In this document: piece after piece, positions 11,903 to 23,592 of the stretch | Position numbering within the stretch: position 1 is the stretch's first letter | How the letters are laid out: every line of letters begins with the position of its first letter | Assembly (NCBI GenBank): GCA_022828595.1 | Contig: JAKGHH010000002.1 | Location: 86,520,076 to 86,584,075 of the forward strand | Length of the DNA: 64,000 nt | Reading direction: 5' to 3' | Source: Nelumbo lutea | Lineage: Eukaryota; Streptophyta; Magnoliopsida; Proteales; Nelumbonaceae | Program-made: the position numbers and the translations under genes | Notes under the pieces: model-generated | What the model saw: only the letters and a program-made list of their open reading frames with translations | What the model was told of the DNA's origin: nothing | Databases searched by the model: none

Positions 11903-12949
11903 TTATTTATCATGGCAAAATTGGAGTACCGACTCCATCTCCTCCTCGGGGACACATCTCCTTATGATCTGATCTGCACACAATTTATACAAAAAGGGTT
12001 CCTCCCACAGATAGTATTTTACATCAGAAAAGAATTTCTTTTTCTGTTGATATGAAAGGTTAGGAGGAAGGACTTGTGCAGCTAGATAATTAGCAAAATC
12101 AGCATACCAAGGATATGAGTATTTCTGTATTGAGTACAACTGCTCATCCGGAAATTCTTCTCGAATGTTGCTGGTTATCTCCTCTTTTGAGCATACCGTG
12201 TCCAACCGGGAGAGATGGTCAGCAGCCAGGTTTGCAGCACCCTTCAGGTCTCTAATCTCAATGTCAAACTCTTGCAATAAAAGGATCCACCTGATCAGTC
12301 TTGGTTTTGAGTTTTGCTTGGTAAGCAAGTGCCTTAATGCCGAGTGATCTGTGTGGACAACAACCTTGGATAATATCAGATATGAACGAAACTTATCAAG
12401 TGCAAATATTACTGCTAACAGCTCCTTTTCTGTGGTGGTGTAATTGAGTTGGGGTCCAGTCAAGGTTCTGCTAGCATAGTAAATTGGCTGAAAATGTTTG
12501 TTCATTCTTTGTCCTAAAACAGCTCCTATAGCAAAATCACTCGCATCACACATCAATTCAAATGGGAGGGTCCAATCTGGTGCTACCATGATAGGTGCAT
12601 GGATCAATTTGTCTTTCAAGATGTTGAAAGCATGAAGACATTCAGTTGAAAATTCAAAAGGCACTTCTTTCTGAAGCAAGGTAGATAATGGCTTGGAAAT
12701 TTTTGAGAAATCTTTAATAAACCTTCTATAGAATCCGACATGTCCTAAGAAACTTCTCAAAGAACGAACAGATGTTGGGGTTGGCAATTTTTCAATTGCC
12801 TCCACCTTGGCCTTGTCGACTTCTATACCTCTTTGAGAGATCTTGTGTCCAAGCACTATGCCTTCTTGCACCATAAAATGACATTTCTCCCAATTTAACA
12901 CAAGATGTGTTTCTTTACATCTAGTAAGCACCTGTTCCAGATTATTCAA
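11903..12949 (-). pseudogene. Athila RT end and RNase H
   Basis: An open stretch of 348 codons starting from TTG (no ATG), so it is an internal part of pol. It holds the RT thumb ([26 protein letters not shown]), the gypsy RNase H ([43 protein letters not shown]) and the linker toward integrase. It lies in a different frame from the RT core because about 4 bases are missing at 12946-12952 (between FGSSFDV and LNNLEQ). It ends at TAA 11903-11905. Confidence 0.92.
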
Positions 12950-13884
12950 ACATCAAACGAAGAGCCAAAAACTAAAAAATCATCCATGAAGATCTCAATA
13001 AATTTTTCAACCATATCAGAAAATATAGACATCATACATCGCTGAAAGGTTGTTGGGGCATTGCATAACCCAAAGGGCATCCTTCGGTATGCAAAGGTTC
13101 CATATGGGCAAGTAAAAGTGGTCTTTTCTTGATCTTCTGGTGCAATTGGTATCTGGTTATACCCTGAATATCCATCCAAGAAACAATAATACTCATGCCC
13201 GGCTAGCCTCTCCAACATTTGATCCATAAATGGGAGAGGGAAATGGTCCTTCCGGGTGGCTTCATTTAATTTTCTATAGTCAATACACACACGCCATCCG
13301 GTAAAGGTTCTAGTAGGGATGAGTTCATTTTTCTCATTTGGAACAACAGTCGTACCCCCTTTTTTGGGCACAACTTGCACAGGGCTTACCCAAGAACTAT
13401 CAGAAATAGGATAAATGATCCCAGCATCTAACAACTTAATTATTTCATCCTTTACCACTTCTTTCATGTTGGGGTTCATGCGCCTTTGGGGCTGAACGGA
13501 AGGCTTGCTGTCCTCTTCCATCAAAATTCTGTGAGTGCAGATTGATGGATTAATGCCTTTGATATCTTCTACCTTCCAAGCTATAGCATTTTTGTGTTCC
13601 CACAGCACTCTTAATAATTTTTCTCTTTGTAAGGGATTCAGCGCTGCGGAAATTATCACGGGGAGATCTGATGGTTCCTCAAGGAAAGCATACTCTAAAT
13701 GGGATGGTAATTTCTTCAGTTCAAGGGTGGGGGGTTCTTGGGGTGTTGGCTTACCTGATGGTCCGGGCAATTTGCCTAAGTTCTCTAATTTAAGAAACCC
13801 CTTTCCCTTGAATTGAGGCTTATCGTTCAGGTATGCTATCATGAGGTTTATTTTTTCATTTTCTGCTTCTTCAAGTTCTCCCTG
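12947..13884 (-). pseudogene. Athila reverse transcriptase core
   Basis: RT palm and fingers on the minus strand: KKGGTTVVPNE, TGWRVCIDYRKLN, FPLPFMDQMLERL, the aspartate-bearing segment FLDGYSGYNQIPI, and the catalytic FMDDFLVFG. It shares the reading frame of gag and protease but is parted from protease by an in-frame TAG (13885-13887), and it is broken at its 3' end by a ~4-bp deletion. The family role is to copy element RNA into DNA. Confidence 0.93.
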
Positions 13885-15141
13885 CTAGAGGCAGAGTTCA
13901 AGAGGATCAGTTATTCTACTTACCTGGAAGCATTCATCAATTGTCAATTCAATGGCATCAATCATAAAACAAGAATCATCACTAGAGGGTGCATGTTTCA
14001 TAGCATCAGACATTTTAAAAATTATCTCCTCATCTTGTATCCTAAGGCTGAGTTGTCCTTGTTGGACATCAATCATTGCTTTCCCGGTAGCCAGGAAAGG
14101 TCTCCCTAGGATAAGCGGGACCTCCACATCTTCTTGCATGTCTAACACAATGAAATCAACTGGAAAAATGAATTTATCAACTTTAACTAACACATCTTCT
14201 ATGATCCCCCTAGGATGTCTAATGGATCTATCAGCCAATTGTAATGCCACTCTAGTGGGTTGGGGTTCATTCAACCCCAATTTCTTGAAGATAGAATATG
14301 GCATTAAATTGATGCTAGCTCCCAGGTCACATAAAGCTTTTTCAATTTTTAAACTGCCAATGGTACAAGGAATAGTGAAACTCCCTGGATCTTTGAGTTT
14401 CTGAGGCAGCTTGTTCAGAAGGATAGTAGAACATTCCTCATTTAATGCAACTGTAGCCACATCTCCCAGTTTCCTTTTGTTTGCCAATAATTCCTTCAAA
14501 AACCTTGCATAGTGTGGCATCTGGGCTAAAGCATCAGCAAAAGGAATATTAATATGTAAACTTTTAAATATTTCAAGAAACTTACCAAATTCCTTCTCCA
14601 ATTTTTGTTGCTTCAGCCTGTTAGGGAATGGAACTTGTGGTTGTTGGTGCATCCCTTGTTGTGCTTCTGGTTGTTCCGTCTTCTGTTGTCCGGTCCCAAG
14701 GCTTGTTTTTGCCTTGGGTTCAGCCCAATTCTTCTTTTCTACCTTAGGCAACTCTTTTCCACTTGTTAAGGTAATAGCTTGCACCTGCTCTCGTGGATTC
14801 ACTTCAGTGTTGCTTGGAAGAGTTCCCGACAATCTGGAAGAGATTAATTGTGCCGATTGCCCCACTTGGTTTTCCAGGTTTTTGATTGAGGCTTCCTGGT
14901 TCTGGAACCTAGTTTCTGCACCTGCTATAAATTTTGTCATCAGTTCCTCCAAATTGGATTTTGGTTCAGGCTGATGATAAGTCTGGTGGAACAGCTTGGA
15001 AATATGCTGATTTGGCCAGGACTGGTTTGAATGTCCCCTCCATCCTGGATGAAAAGTATGGTGACTCTGGTAACCCTGCTGTCTTGACGAATTGCTGACA
15101 TTGTCAACTTGTTCAGTAGATGGTCTGAACTGATTGCCAAC
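13885..15141 (-). pseudogene. Athila gag end and protease
   Basis: Continues the gag frame after the stop at 15142-15144. It covers the gag tail (NLENQVGQSAQLISSRL) and an aspartic-protease-like domain with CDLGASINLMP and VDFIVLDM...PLILGRPFLA, as is usual in Athila. It ends at TAG 13885-13887. The frame is otherwise open for 355 codons from 14952. Confidence 0.88.
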
Positions 15142-16071
15142 TTAGCAGTCTGTACTGATGTGGCCTCCCCCACACAATTCACAATTAAGAGGCTGCACAT
15201 GCATGGCAGCTATCTGCATTTCATCTATTTTTTTACTGAGTGCTCCTATTTGTGCAGCTAGTGCTGTATAAGTGTCAACATTATGCAAGCCTTGCTGCTT
15301 CCTAGTTTGAGTCCTTTCCGAATGCCATTGATAGTTGTTGGCTGCCATTTCCTCAATAAGTGCATGGGCAACCTCAGGAGTTTTATTATTTATGGATCCT
15401 CCGGCTGCAGCATCTAATATGGTCTTATTTGAGTCAGTAAGACCATTATAGAAAGTCTGCACTTGCAGCCAAATGGGGAGGCCATGGTGAGGAACTCTCC
15501 TTAACAGCTCCTTGTATCGTTCCCATGACTCATATAAAGATTTCCCCTCTTGCTGGAAAAAAGTAGTGATGTCATTCCTCATTTTAGCAGTTTTAGAAGG
15601 GGGAAAATATTTAGAGAGAAAACGACTGGCCATTTCGTCCCATGTGGCTATAGATCCTGCCGGTAATGAGTTCAACCAAGCTTTGGCTTTATCCTTCAAA
15701 GAAAATGGGAATAACCTCAGCCGGATGGCATCATCACTTACCCCATTGTGTTTGAAGGTGTCACAGATTTTCAAGAAGTTAGCAATATGGGCATTCGGAT
15801 CCTCATGGGCCATACCACAAAACTGAACCATATTTTGTATCATTTGGATTATGGCCGGTTTAATTTCGAAGTTATTGGCAGCAATAGTTGGCCTGATAAT
15901 GCTAGAGACAGTCCCGGTGAGGGTGGGCTTGGCATAATCCATCATAGTTCTTTGTTCAGCCATTTCTTGTGCTTCTTGTCTGACTTGCTTAGCAGCTCTC
16001 AAACGGACACGGAGAGTCCGTTCAATCTCCAGGTCGTAAAGGATCTCTTCCAGTTCAGGTCTGCTTGTCAT
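15142..16071 (-). pseudogene. Athila gag
   Basis: 309 codons from an ATG at 16069-16071. The retrotransposon gag domain occupies roughly residues 75-230 (HIANFLKICDTFKHNGVSD, WLNSLPAGSIATWDEM, FLSKYFPPSKTAKMRND, HHGLPIWLQVQTFYNGL). A CCHC zinc knuckle (CELCGGGHISTDC) ends at residue 309. The TAA stop follows the last zinc-knuckle cysteine, and the frame continues in homologous sequence beyond it, so this is a nonsense mutation. It packages element RNA in virus-like particles in active relatives. Confidence 0.92.
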
Positions 16072-17745
16072 AAACTGTTAAAGTCAAAGCAATAAAAATG
16101 CCAATATTCACAAAAGAAAATAAATAACTAATTTTATCACACTGAAAATGTAAAGTGAAGTATTGGAATACAAAACCTACATCCTATCATGAATAAATGA
16201 AGCCGATTATACTAAAAGCAGATTTAAACCAATCATCTTATTCAAGGTTCCTTTATCTACATCCATCGATTGCAACATCTGAATTCGGACCCAATTTAGA
16301 TCTGAGTTCAGATCTACAAGTCTTTGGTATTGTTAGTCTAGAGAAATTAATAAATAATAATTCAGATCTGAGCTGTATATCTCATACACACTCATTGGTA
16401 TACACTACAATATACATCCATTAAGGTTGGAATCAATTCTATGATGCTTTAGGGCTGAAATCAGATCTGATCTGAAAAAAAAAATAATAATTTAAAAGGA
16501 TCTGAAATAAACTAAAACCAGTCTTGAGTTAGGCTTGGGTTAAAGATTTTAAACTCTACAATTGAAGCTCAAACCTGTATAGCTGATGCATATCAAACAC
16601 TTGCTAAGACCTGAAAATTGGGTCTGCAATGTTTGGTATTGCAAGCTATTCGGTCCATACAACTTTTGTAGAAATCTGAAATCAGGTCAGCTAACTGTTG
16701 CACTATAGCAGCCCTGCTACAGATCTGAATGCTAATAGAAATACTTGGAAAGTGCTAATTTTTCTTAAATATCTTAGGCATAACAATTATTCAATCCAAA
16801 CATACACCTCCTTAGCTAATGTAGCTCGGTTACAAGTGGGTAAAGCCAAGAATTCAGTCCACCCAGAATTCATAGTATGCTCTGTATCAGTTCAGTCCTC
16901 ACATCATATCAACTGCATTTCAGATTTGAATTTCTCTCATTCCTTGCTATCCATTCACCCTTGAGGCAGGTTGGATGTATCATAGGGTGGATTGGGGTAG
17001 TGATGGCACCCAATTCACCTCAAACTTGCATCGGTTCAGATCTGAGTTCAGAGGAATTCAGATCTGAACTGAGCAGATCTGTAACAGCAGAATTCAGATC
17101 TAAACTCAAGTCTGAGTTTGGATTTGAATTCTCAATTGCCTTACCTTCAGTTATTGCTACCAAATTGTTTTTGGGGAATAGCAGAAGTGCCCTAGGGTGA
17201 ATTGGGGTGGTGAACTCAGATCTGAACTGTTGCAGATCTGCAATAGCAGAATTAAGATCTGAATTCAAATCTGAATTCTGATCCGAATTCTCAATTGCTC
17301 CTCTTGTTGTTCAAAAGATCTCCCCTTTTTTTTTCATTTGTTTTTTTTTTCTTTTTGTAATGAAAGAAAAAATAATAATAAAGTCTGAAACACAAGCAAC
17401 TCTTTTCGGCTGAGTGCTGCAGATCTGAAATCTGCTGATCTGAGTGCCGAATGCAACTCAGATCTGCAACACTCATGTTTATGTGAATTTTTTCTTTTTT
17501 TTTTTTTCTTTTTGAAGGGAACAACATCAAGATTGAATAGAAATCAAATATGCCTTTATTAAAATGAAACTGAAACCAGAAAAAGAAAGTAATCTACTTA
17601 AGAAAGAAGAAACATAACTACAGTAGTACAACAGTTGCAGTCCAAGCTGAAATGAAAAAGTTAGCAAATTAACCCAACTATGAATGCAATGCTGAATGAG
17701 ATCAGATTAAGAATGTTCAATGTTTCCTAATATTGTTTCTCTAAA
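16072..17745 (-). other. Athila 5' leader
   Basis: 1.7 kb untranslated leader between the primer site and the gag ATG. No credible gene. It is enriched in CAGATCTG/TTCAGATCTGAA palindromes, mostly 17030-17300 and 17420-17470, with A/T homopolymers at 17320-17370 and 17490-17515. Confidence 0.8.
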
Positions 17746-17763
17746 TCCCCGGCAACGGCGCCA
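17746..17763 (-). other. Athila primer binding site (tRNA-Asp type)
   Basis: The plus strand reads tccccggcaacggcgcca, matching the 3' end of plant tRNA-Asp including CCA, so the minus-strand element RNA is complementary to it. It lies 6 bases from the 5' LTR. This tRNA choice is typical of Athila/Tat elements. Confidence 0.9.
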
Positions 17764-17769
17764 AAAACT

Positions 17770-19371
17770 TGATGTGTTGCTCATTGTGACACTAGCAAGT
17801 GCACTAGTCGTTCAAGTAATAAAGTAGAGAGTGAAGTATCATTCCCACGAGGATTTAGGAAACAATTACCAATACTAAATTGAGCACTTTTTATCTGATC
17901 AACAAATAAATCCAAACTCTAATGAAAGCTAAGAAATCCTAAATTAAAATCTATCTAAATCATTGGTCCAATTGCCTTTAAATCAGGTTAGAAGAGTAAG
18001 CAGTAAATGTCAATCTCAGAATTCAGCAATCTATCAATTTGGATCATTCGAATGAATCATGATTGAGCCTTGGTTTGGTGAAACCCCAAGGTCATGAACA
18101 GCCTCTCTCAAGCGCATGTTCATCCTATGCATGAGTGACGGTTCTTCTATCTCTAGCAAGAATCTAATCCCCATGCATGCATTTCTTCAAACACTTCTAA
18201 GGCATCAATTCAAATCTGAATTGATCACCAACTGAATTGTGCAAGTTATCTCTAACCTTGCACTCAATTCAGTTCTTGAATAGTAGATCTGAATTCCTAG
18301 AGTCTCTCTCAAGCACTCTAGGAATTCCAAGCTGTAGATTAATACGCCCAATCTGAAATTTGCAGATCTGAATTCTCTTTCAAGCAATTCAGATCTTGCA
18401 ATCTCAGATCTGAGAATTCAGATCTGAGTTTTGAAGGTTAGTTGGCCGAATTAATCTACAATCGCACCCTTATTCAAGAAACTTCAAGTACAATGCATGA
18501 CCATTTGAATGAATCAAAAAGAATTAGATTGCTGAACTGAAATTTTACAAGCTGAAATACATCAAGGAAGAATGGAAACAAGGAGAAAGAAGAAAGAACA
18601 TATAACTAAGAAACTGAATTCAAATCAAAAGAGAATGAAACTACAAATGATTTATTACAAAAGATCTTTGAATCACAAACCCTCAATTCAAACTCACCTT
18701 CTTCTTCTATCTTGCTTGTCTTGAACTTCCTTCAGCCCTTCTTCTTCTTCTTCCTTGCGCCTAGCCTTCTTCTCTTCTCTTCTCTCAAGGTGGCCGAACC
18801 TCTAAGAGTGGGAGAGCCTTTCTCTCAAGCAATTGAACAACTTTCTCCCCTCCTAGAGGCCTCCTTATATAGTTTTTCAAGGGGGCTCTTGCCCCTTCTT
18901 GAAGCCTCTAGAATGGGGTGTATTACACCCCTCATGAACCTTCTAGAGTGCTCCCTCCTTCTCTTCAAGAAACACTTAGAAGTTGCCGCCCCTAGCTCCC
19001 TTTGGGCTGCTATTTGGGCTACAACTTAGCTTGCTTTTGAGCTCATGTGGGCTACACTCTAGGCTGTTATTTGGGCTAAAAATGGGCTGGGCCAAAATTT
19101 CCTTCTTGCTAGGCTTCTTCCCTTGGATTTTCCAAAGAATTTCACTTGCTTTTCTTGGGCCGAATGAAATTCTCTTGCTCTCATGGCTGGGCCGGGCTGA
19201 ACTTGATAAATTTTGGGTTTTCTTTTCCTTGCTTTTGCCTTCTTTTTGTTGATTTGGCTCCCCCTGAAATCTTTCTTGCAATCAAGCTAAATTAAGGCAA
19301 AAATTAATAAAACCGGCATAAAAATCCATGCTAAAGTCCTCAAAAATTATAGATAAATTGTAAGTTCATCA
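17770..19371 (-). repeat. Athila 5' LTR
   Basis: 1602-bp LTR, the promoter-bearing copy for the minus-strand element. It matches 8054-9617. It contains a ~38-bp segment absent from the 3' LTR, made of CAGATCTGAG and AATTCAGATCTG words. A TATA-like sequence is at 18863-18873. Confidence 0.95.
18863..18873 (-). promoter_or_regulatory. TATA box of Athila 5' LTR
   Basis: The minus strand reads ACTATATAAGG within the LTR, preceding the likely R region. The equivalent site is also present in the 3' LTR near 9113-9123. Confidence 0.6.
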
Positions 19372-19376
19372 ATTGC

Positions 19377-19800
19377 CCTAATTTTAGCTATCAATGGTAG
19401 GTTTATCTATGAATAAACTTGTGAATGGATATTACTATTTTGGTTTGATAGGATTGCCTACCCTTAAGGTGTTTCTAGCCATGGACTTTTGATCATTAAT
19501 CATTATTTCACATGGTTATGCCTTTGAGGCTTATTCCAAGTCTGTGATTCAAGATAGTCATGCTCGCACAATCCTCCTAAAGGGAAGTGGAGATTTTATC
19601 TATTTCCAAATTTGGTGAGTCCCCTTATTAAAACTTATTGTTTTATTGGAAGCACAAAAGGAAGAACAACAAAATGAAACAACTAAGTAAAAACTTTCAC
19701 TAATGCAAAAGATGAGTTGTTTAGTGATTATGTTCATTTCCCAAGTTATAAAAGATAGAAGCGGAACAGAAAGGAATAACTAACTAAGAAAAGGTCTTAA
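19377..19800. other. Unassigned DNA right of Athila
   Basis: Sequence following the right target duplication (19372-19376). No coding signal or repeat structure was recognised. It continues the pre-insertion locus left of 8049. Confidence 0.6.
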
Positions 19801-20402
19801 TTCAACAAAACAAAACTGATGAGATCTTCTAACGAATTAGATTCTTAGGCATTGGTGGTGTGATGTCTAGAATTTCCTTGGTTGAATCAAATACACCTCC
19901 ATCAACGAGATCTTGAATAGCAAACTTTAGTTGCCAACAATGATCAGTTGTATGTCCTAGTCCCTAGTGATAGTCATATGAACATTTTCATCACAATTTC
20001 TAGGTGTGGGCTCCTGTGGAGGTTTGCAGGTCAGTAGTCGAAGGTATCCCTTCAAAACAAGGAAGGGTAATAGTTAACTATGAAGGCACGTTAAATGGGT
20101 GAGGACCCTTTTCTCCTTCTTCTAGGATGGTTAGCCATTTTGAGCCATTTGGGCTGGAGCAGGTGATAATATGTGTAATGCTGGCTTGGAAGATGATGCA
20201 TAGAATGGAGTTATATATGAAGTGGGGCCAAAATGATAAGAGGTTTCTTAGCCATTATAAGTGCACCAGATGAACACCCTTGAACTGATGATTGGTGGGA
20301 TAGGGCTGTTGGTTGAGGTGGTGGTCTAAAGACTACAGAAGTATGTGTGGATGTTATGAGGATTGATAGGGACAAAGATACACCCGATGGGGGTGTGTGA
20401 AG
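19801..20402 (-). pseudogene. Gypsy-like gag fragment
   Basis: Between about 19985 and 19850 the minus strand encodes a relic with GLGHTTDHCWQLKFAIQDLV, the zinc-knuckle-like segment (H..C) and alpha-helical continuation seen in many plant gypsy gag proteins, interrupted by a TAG. The remainder up to the copia LTR at 20403 is proline/serine-rich in one frame but not convincing. No other part of this element was found. Confidence 0.55.
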
Positions 20403-21587
20403 TGAAGGGATGAGAGATCCATCATATGAATGGCCGAACCTTGTAGGTAGGTTGGGCAAAATTTCAAAAATTTCTCTTTTTCCCATCTAGGAATCACATT
20501 CCATGTTTTAGAAAATCTGCATTTTCAATGATCAATCTTGAACCAAGAACCGAACCAGATCTGAAACCAAAAGGTAGGAGAGGAAGATACCTGATACGAA
20601 GAAATAGTATCATCCAATGAAGGTGTTCACGCCCAAAGAAATCTCAAAATACTGCACCCACTGAATATGACACAGTTTAGGGTGGAGCAGAATCAACAGT
20701 GTTCTTCCCAAGAACCGAATCCTTCAGCAAGAATTTGATGGAGGCTATGAGCACAACTTCAAATCAGCCTTTCTCCAAAGACTGATATCAAGAACTTTTC
20801 TTGATCGCTCCTACAAGTATGGAGATCGAACTAGCAATTGGCAACAACTAGAGGAGAACATAGAGGGAAGATGGCGCAGTCACATTGTTGTTGTCCTCTC
20901 TCTGTGTGATCTAAGATCTGATGTGATGAGATAAATTGAATGGTTCACCCCCTCCTCCTTTGATAGACTTAAAGAGATCAGCTCCTAATCCCATTAGGAG
21001 TTTCCTTGTTCAAATCCTTATTTGAATCCAGACTCTCTTTAAGTGATAAGGATAGATCCTTATCTTTTCTGCAGATTAGATCAGCTCTCCTAATCTCATT
21101 AGGAGGCTTCCAGATCCAAATCTCTATTTGGATCTAGACTCTTTGAGTGGACAGGATAACTCCATATCCTATTCACTGATCCAAACCTAGATCTGCCCCT
21201 CTCTTTAACTAATCAAATTAGACTAGTTTGAAATGGTCTAAACTGCTGCCCAGTTGGGCTTCTTTGTATGGTGTGGGACCCAAACATTGATCTACACATC
21301 AGCCATATGGGTTCAGCCTAGCCTCTGTTACAAGGCCTGGCCGAATTCAATGTTATGGGTAGTGAACCCCAGAGCCCATCACCATGGGCTCTTAACGGGC
21401 CCAACACTTACACTAAGTGGTCCCTGGGCCAAGTCACCTTATAAAATCCTAGGAACTATGGGCAGATGCAAGATTAGCCCATCAGGTATTACCCCCAATG
21501 GTCTTACACTTAACCTCTCAGCCCATAATGATCAAACACTGCTCAACAAGAGAGGACCTCTCCCTCGGCTGCAAGGAACAATGTTGC
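20403..21587 (-). repeat. Copia LTR, truncated by a second LTR
   Basis: Begins with the family terminus TGAAGGGATGAGAG and follows the family LTR for 1185 bp to 'ggaacaatgttgc', where a new LTR of the same family begins. The missing remainder (about 600-750 bp) is not found after the second LTR. Its TATA site is altered (cctttgatag near 20957). Confidence 0.85.
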
Positions 21588-23373
21588 TGAAAGGGATGGT
21601 AGGATCCATCATATGGATGCCAAAACTGTTGTGGAATGGGTGGGCAAATTTCAAAAATTTCCTACCTTCCTTCTAACTGGGAATCACATTGCCTGATTTT
21701 AGAATCATATTCAAGGATTCTACTTGAACCAAAACAGACCAAATTTGACCAAAAGATAAGGGAGTGATTATACAAGATCTAGAAAAGTAATATCTCCAAA
21801 AGTTGGTGTTTACACCCATAGAAGACACCAAGATCAGCTCCCACTGAAGATGACACTGTGATGGAGGAGCCAAACCAGCAGTGTTCGTCCCACGAACCAG
21901 GTTCTTCTGAAGAACTCGATGAAAGACTGTGAGCACCACACATACAATCAAGAACCTTTCTTGATTTTCTCAAATTGAGTACTCGAACTGGTAGAAAAGA
22001 TGGTGGTTGGTGCTAGGGGAGAATGCTAGAGAAGAAGGTGGTGAACTGCTATTTCTTCTCTAGGGATCGAATTCAAGTAATTTGAAATTAGGGTTTCCTC
22101 CACTTGCTTAATGTTTAAGAAAACCTCCTAATCATATCAGGAGTTGTCCTTACCCAAATGTGTATTTGGATTAGGACTCTTCTTAATCTTATCTATAGAT
22201 TAAACAAGTTTTGGGGCTCATCCTAATCTCAGATCCGCCCCCTTTTAGTGATTGATCAAATCAGCCCAGTTTGAAATGTAATTTAGGCCCAATAAGAATC
22301 AAGTGCTCAATAGTCTTCCAAACTGCTACCCAGTTGGGCTTCTTTGTATTGCATGGGACCCAAGCATTGATCTGCATACCAGCCACATGGGTTCAGCCCA
22401 GCCTCTGTTATAAGGCCTAGCCGAATTCACTAGAAAACCCAGTGAACCCCATGAGCCCATCATATGGACCCTATGGGGCCCAACACTTACACTAAGTGGT
22501 CCTTGGGCCAAGCCATCTTATAAAAACCTAGGGATTGTGGGCAAATGCAATATAAGCCCATCAGGTATTATCCTAAATGGCCTTACACTTAACCTCTCAA
22601 CCCATAATGATCAAGCACTGCTCGACAGGAGAGGACCTCTCCCTCGACTGTAAGGAATAGTGTTGCAGTCTCTACTCACATGGATCTCAGGATTTAAAAC
22701 CATTTGCAAACATTTTGAAACCATATATATCTATATATCATATATATAAATTTTGCAAAACAAAATTTCAATGATTGAAATCAACTGCCAGCAGTTTGGT
22801 TTCCATCAGAGAGAGTGCATCCCCAATCATTACCTTTGTCGGACAAAGGGGCTGATCCCGTTGCTATGATCACCCACTCAGATGAATTCTCAGACTATCC
22901 CAACATACCTAGGTTTTGACCCCCGCTAAAGATCTCACTGATTGGCATATCAAAGACAACCCAATTCGACACCTAGTGTAGTACCATAATCGGGTCTAGG
23001 GGCCAGTTGTAACTTTCCAGTTTTGCCCATCAATCTCCAAGGTCTAAGGTCTAGAGAAATACTGGAAATCTGGTCCGGTTCAAGGGTTCAAGTAATCCCA
23101 CACTGTGTGTGCCTTGGGTCTCACCCTGGCGGCTGAGACAAGCCACCCCAACAGTTGGCAGCACACCAGTGTTAGCCTTGACAGGATAAATCTACCCAAA
23201 CTTATCCAATGGCTATGAACATTTAAAACTAACACAAGTCTCATTAAGTGTCCAGTTTTAGGGTTTTACACAAAAGTATACCAGATAACATGAATCAAAC
23301 ATGTTATTTACATTAAATATCAAAAGTACATCAGAACTGATTGAAGTTAAGGGCATACAAAAACTATCCAATA
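21588..23373 (-). repeat. Copia LTR, complete, diverged
   Basis: 1786-bp LTR from TGAAAGGGATGG to the terminus tccaata, followed by a polypurine tract (minus AAGTGGGAGCT, 23374-23384) and copia RNase H. It is therefore the 3' LTR of a minus-strand copia element. It is more diverged from the family than the LTRs at 53324 and 59400. Confidence 0.85.
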
Positions 23374-23387
23374 GCTCCCACTTGCAC

Positions 23388-23592
23388 TTATGTCCAATCT
23401 GGTACAAGCCAGAGTCCCATACTTTCCACGTGTTTCTCAAACACCTTCTGTGTGAGTGGCTTAGTTAATGGGTCTGCCACATTATTCGCTGACGCTACCT
23501 TCTGAATTAGGACGTCCCCTCTACCAACGATCTCCCACAGTACATGGTACTTCCTCTCGATGTGCTTTGACTTCGAGTGGGCCCGAGGCTCC
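23388..23592 (-). pseudogene. Copia RNase H C-terminal fragment
   Basis: The last ~68 codons of pol: RAHSKSKHIERKYHVLWEI, NNVADPLTKPL and VPDWT before the stop. It is cut at 23592 by abrupt fusion to a plus-strand gypsy gag sequence. It retains the SKHIERKYH segment lost in the copies at 47765 and 61368. Confidence 0.85.

Larger units (their letters stand above)
8054..19371 (-). mobile_element. Full-length Athila-type Ty3/gypsy retrotransposon
   Basis: An 11.3-kb element on the minus strand. In its own direction: 5' LTR (19371-17770), tRNA-Asp-type primer site, ~1.7-kb leader, gag, protease, RT, RNase H, integrase, ~1.4-kb post-pol region, polypurine tract, 3' LTR (9617-8054). Target duplication attgc on both sides. 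Gag and RT words (KICDTFKHNGVSDDAIRL, FMDDFLVFG) and the primer site are those of the Athila lineage. The LTRs differ at roughly 2% of sites over the first 230 bp, so the insertion is fairly recent. Gag-pol nevertheless carries three in-frame stops and about three frameshifts, so it is non-autonomous. No env-like ORF was found between integrase and the 3' LTR. Confidence 0.95.
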
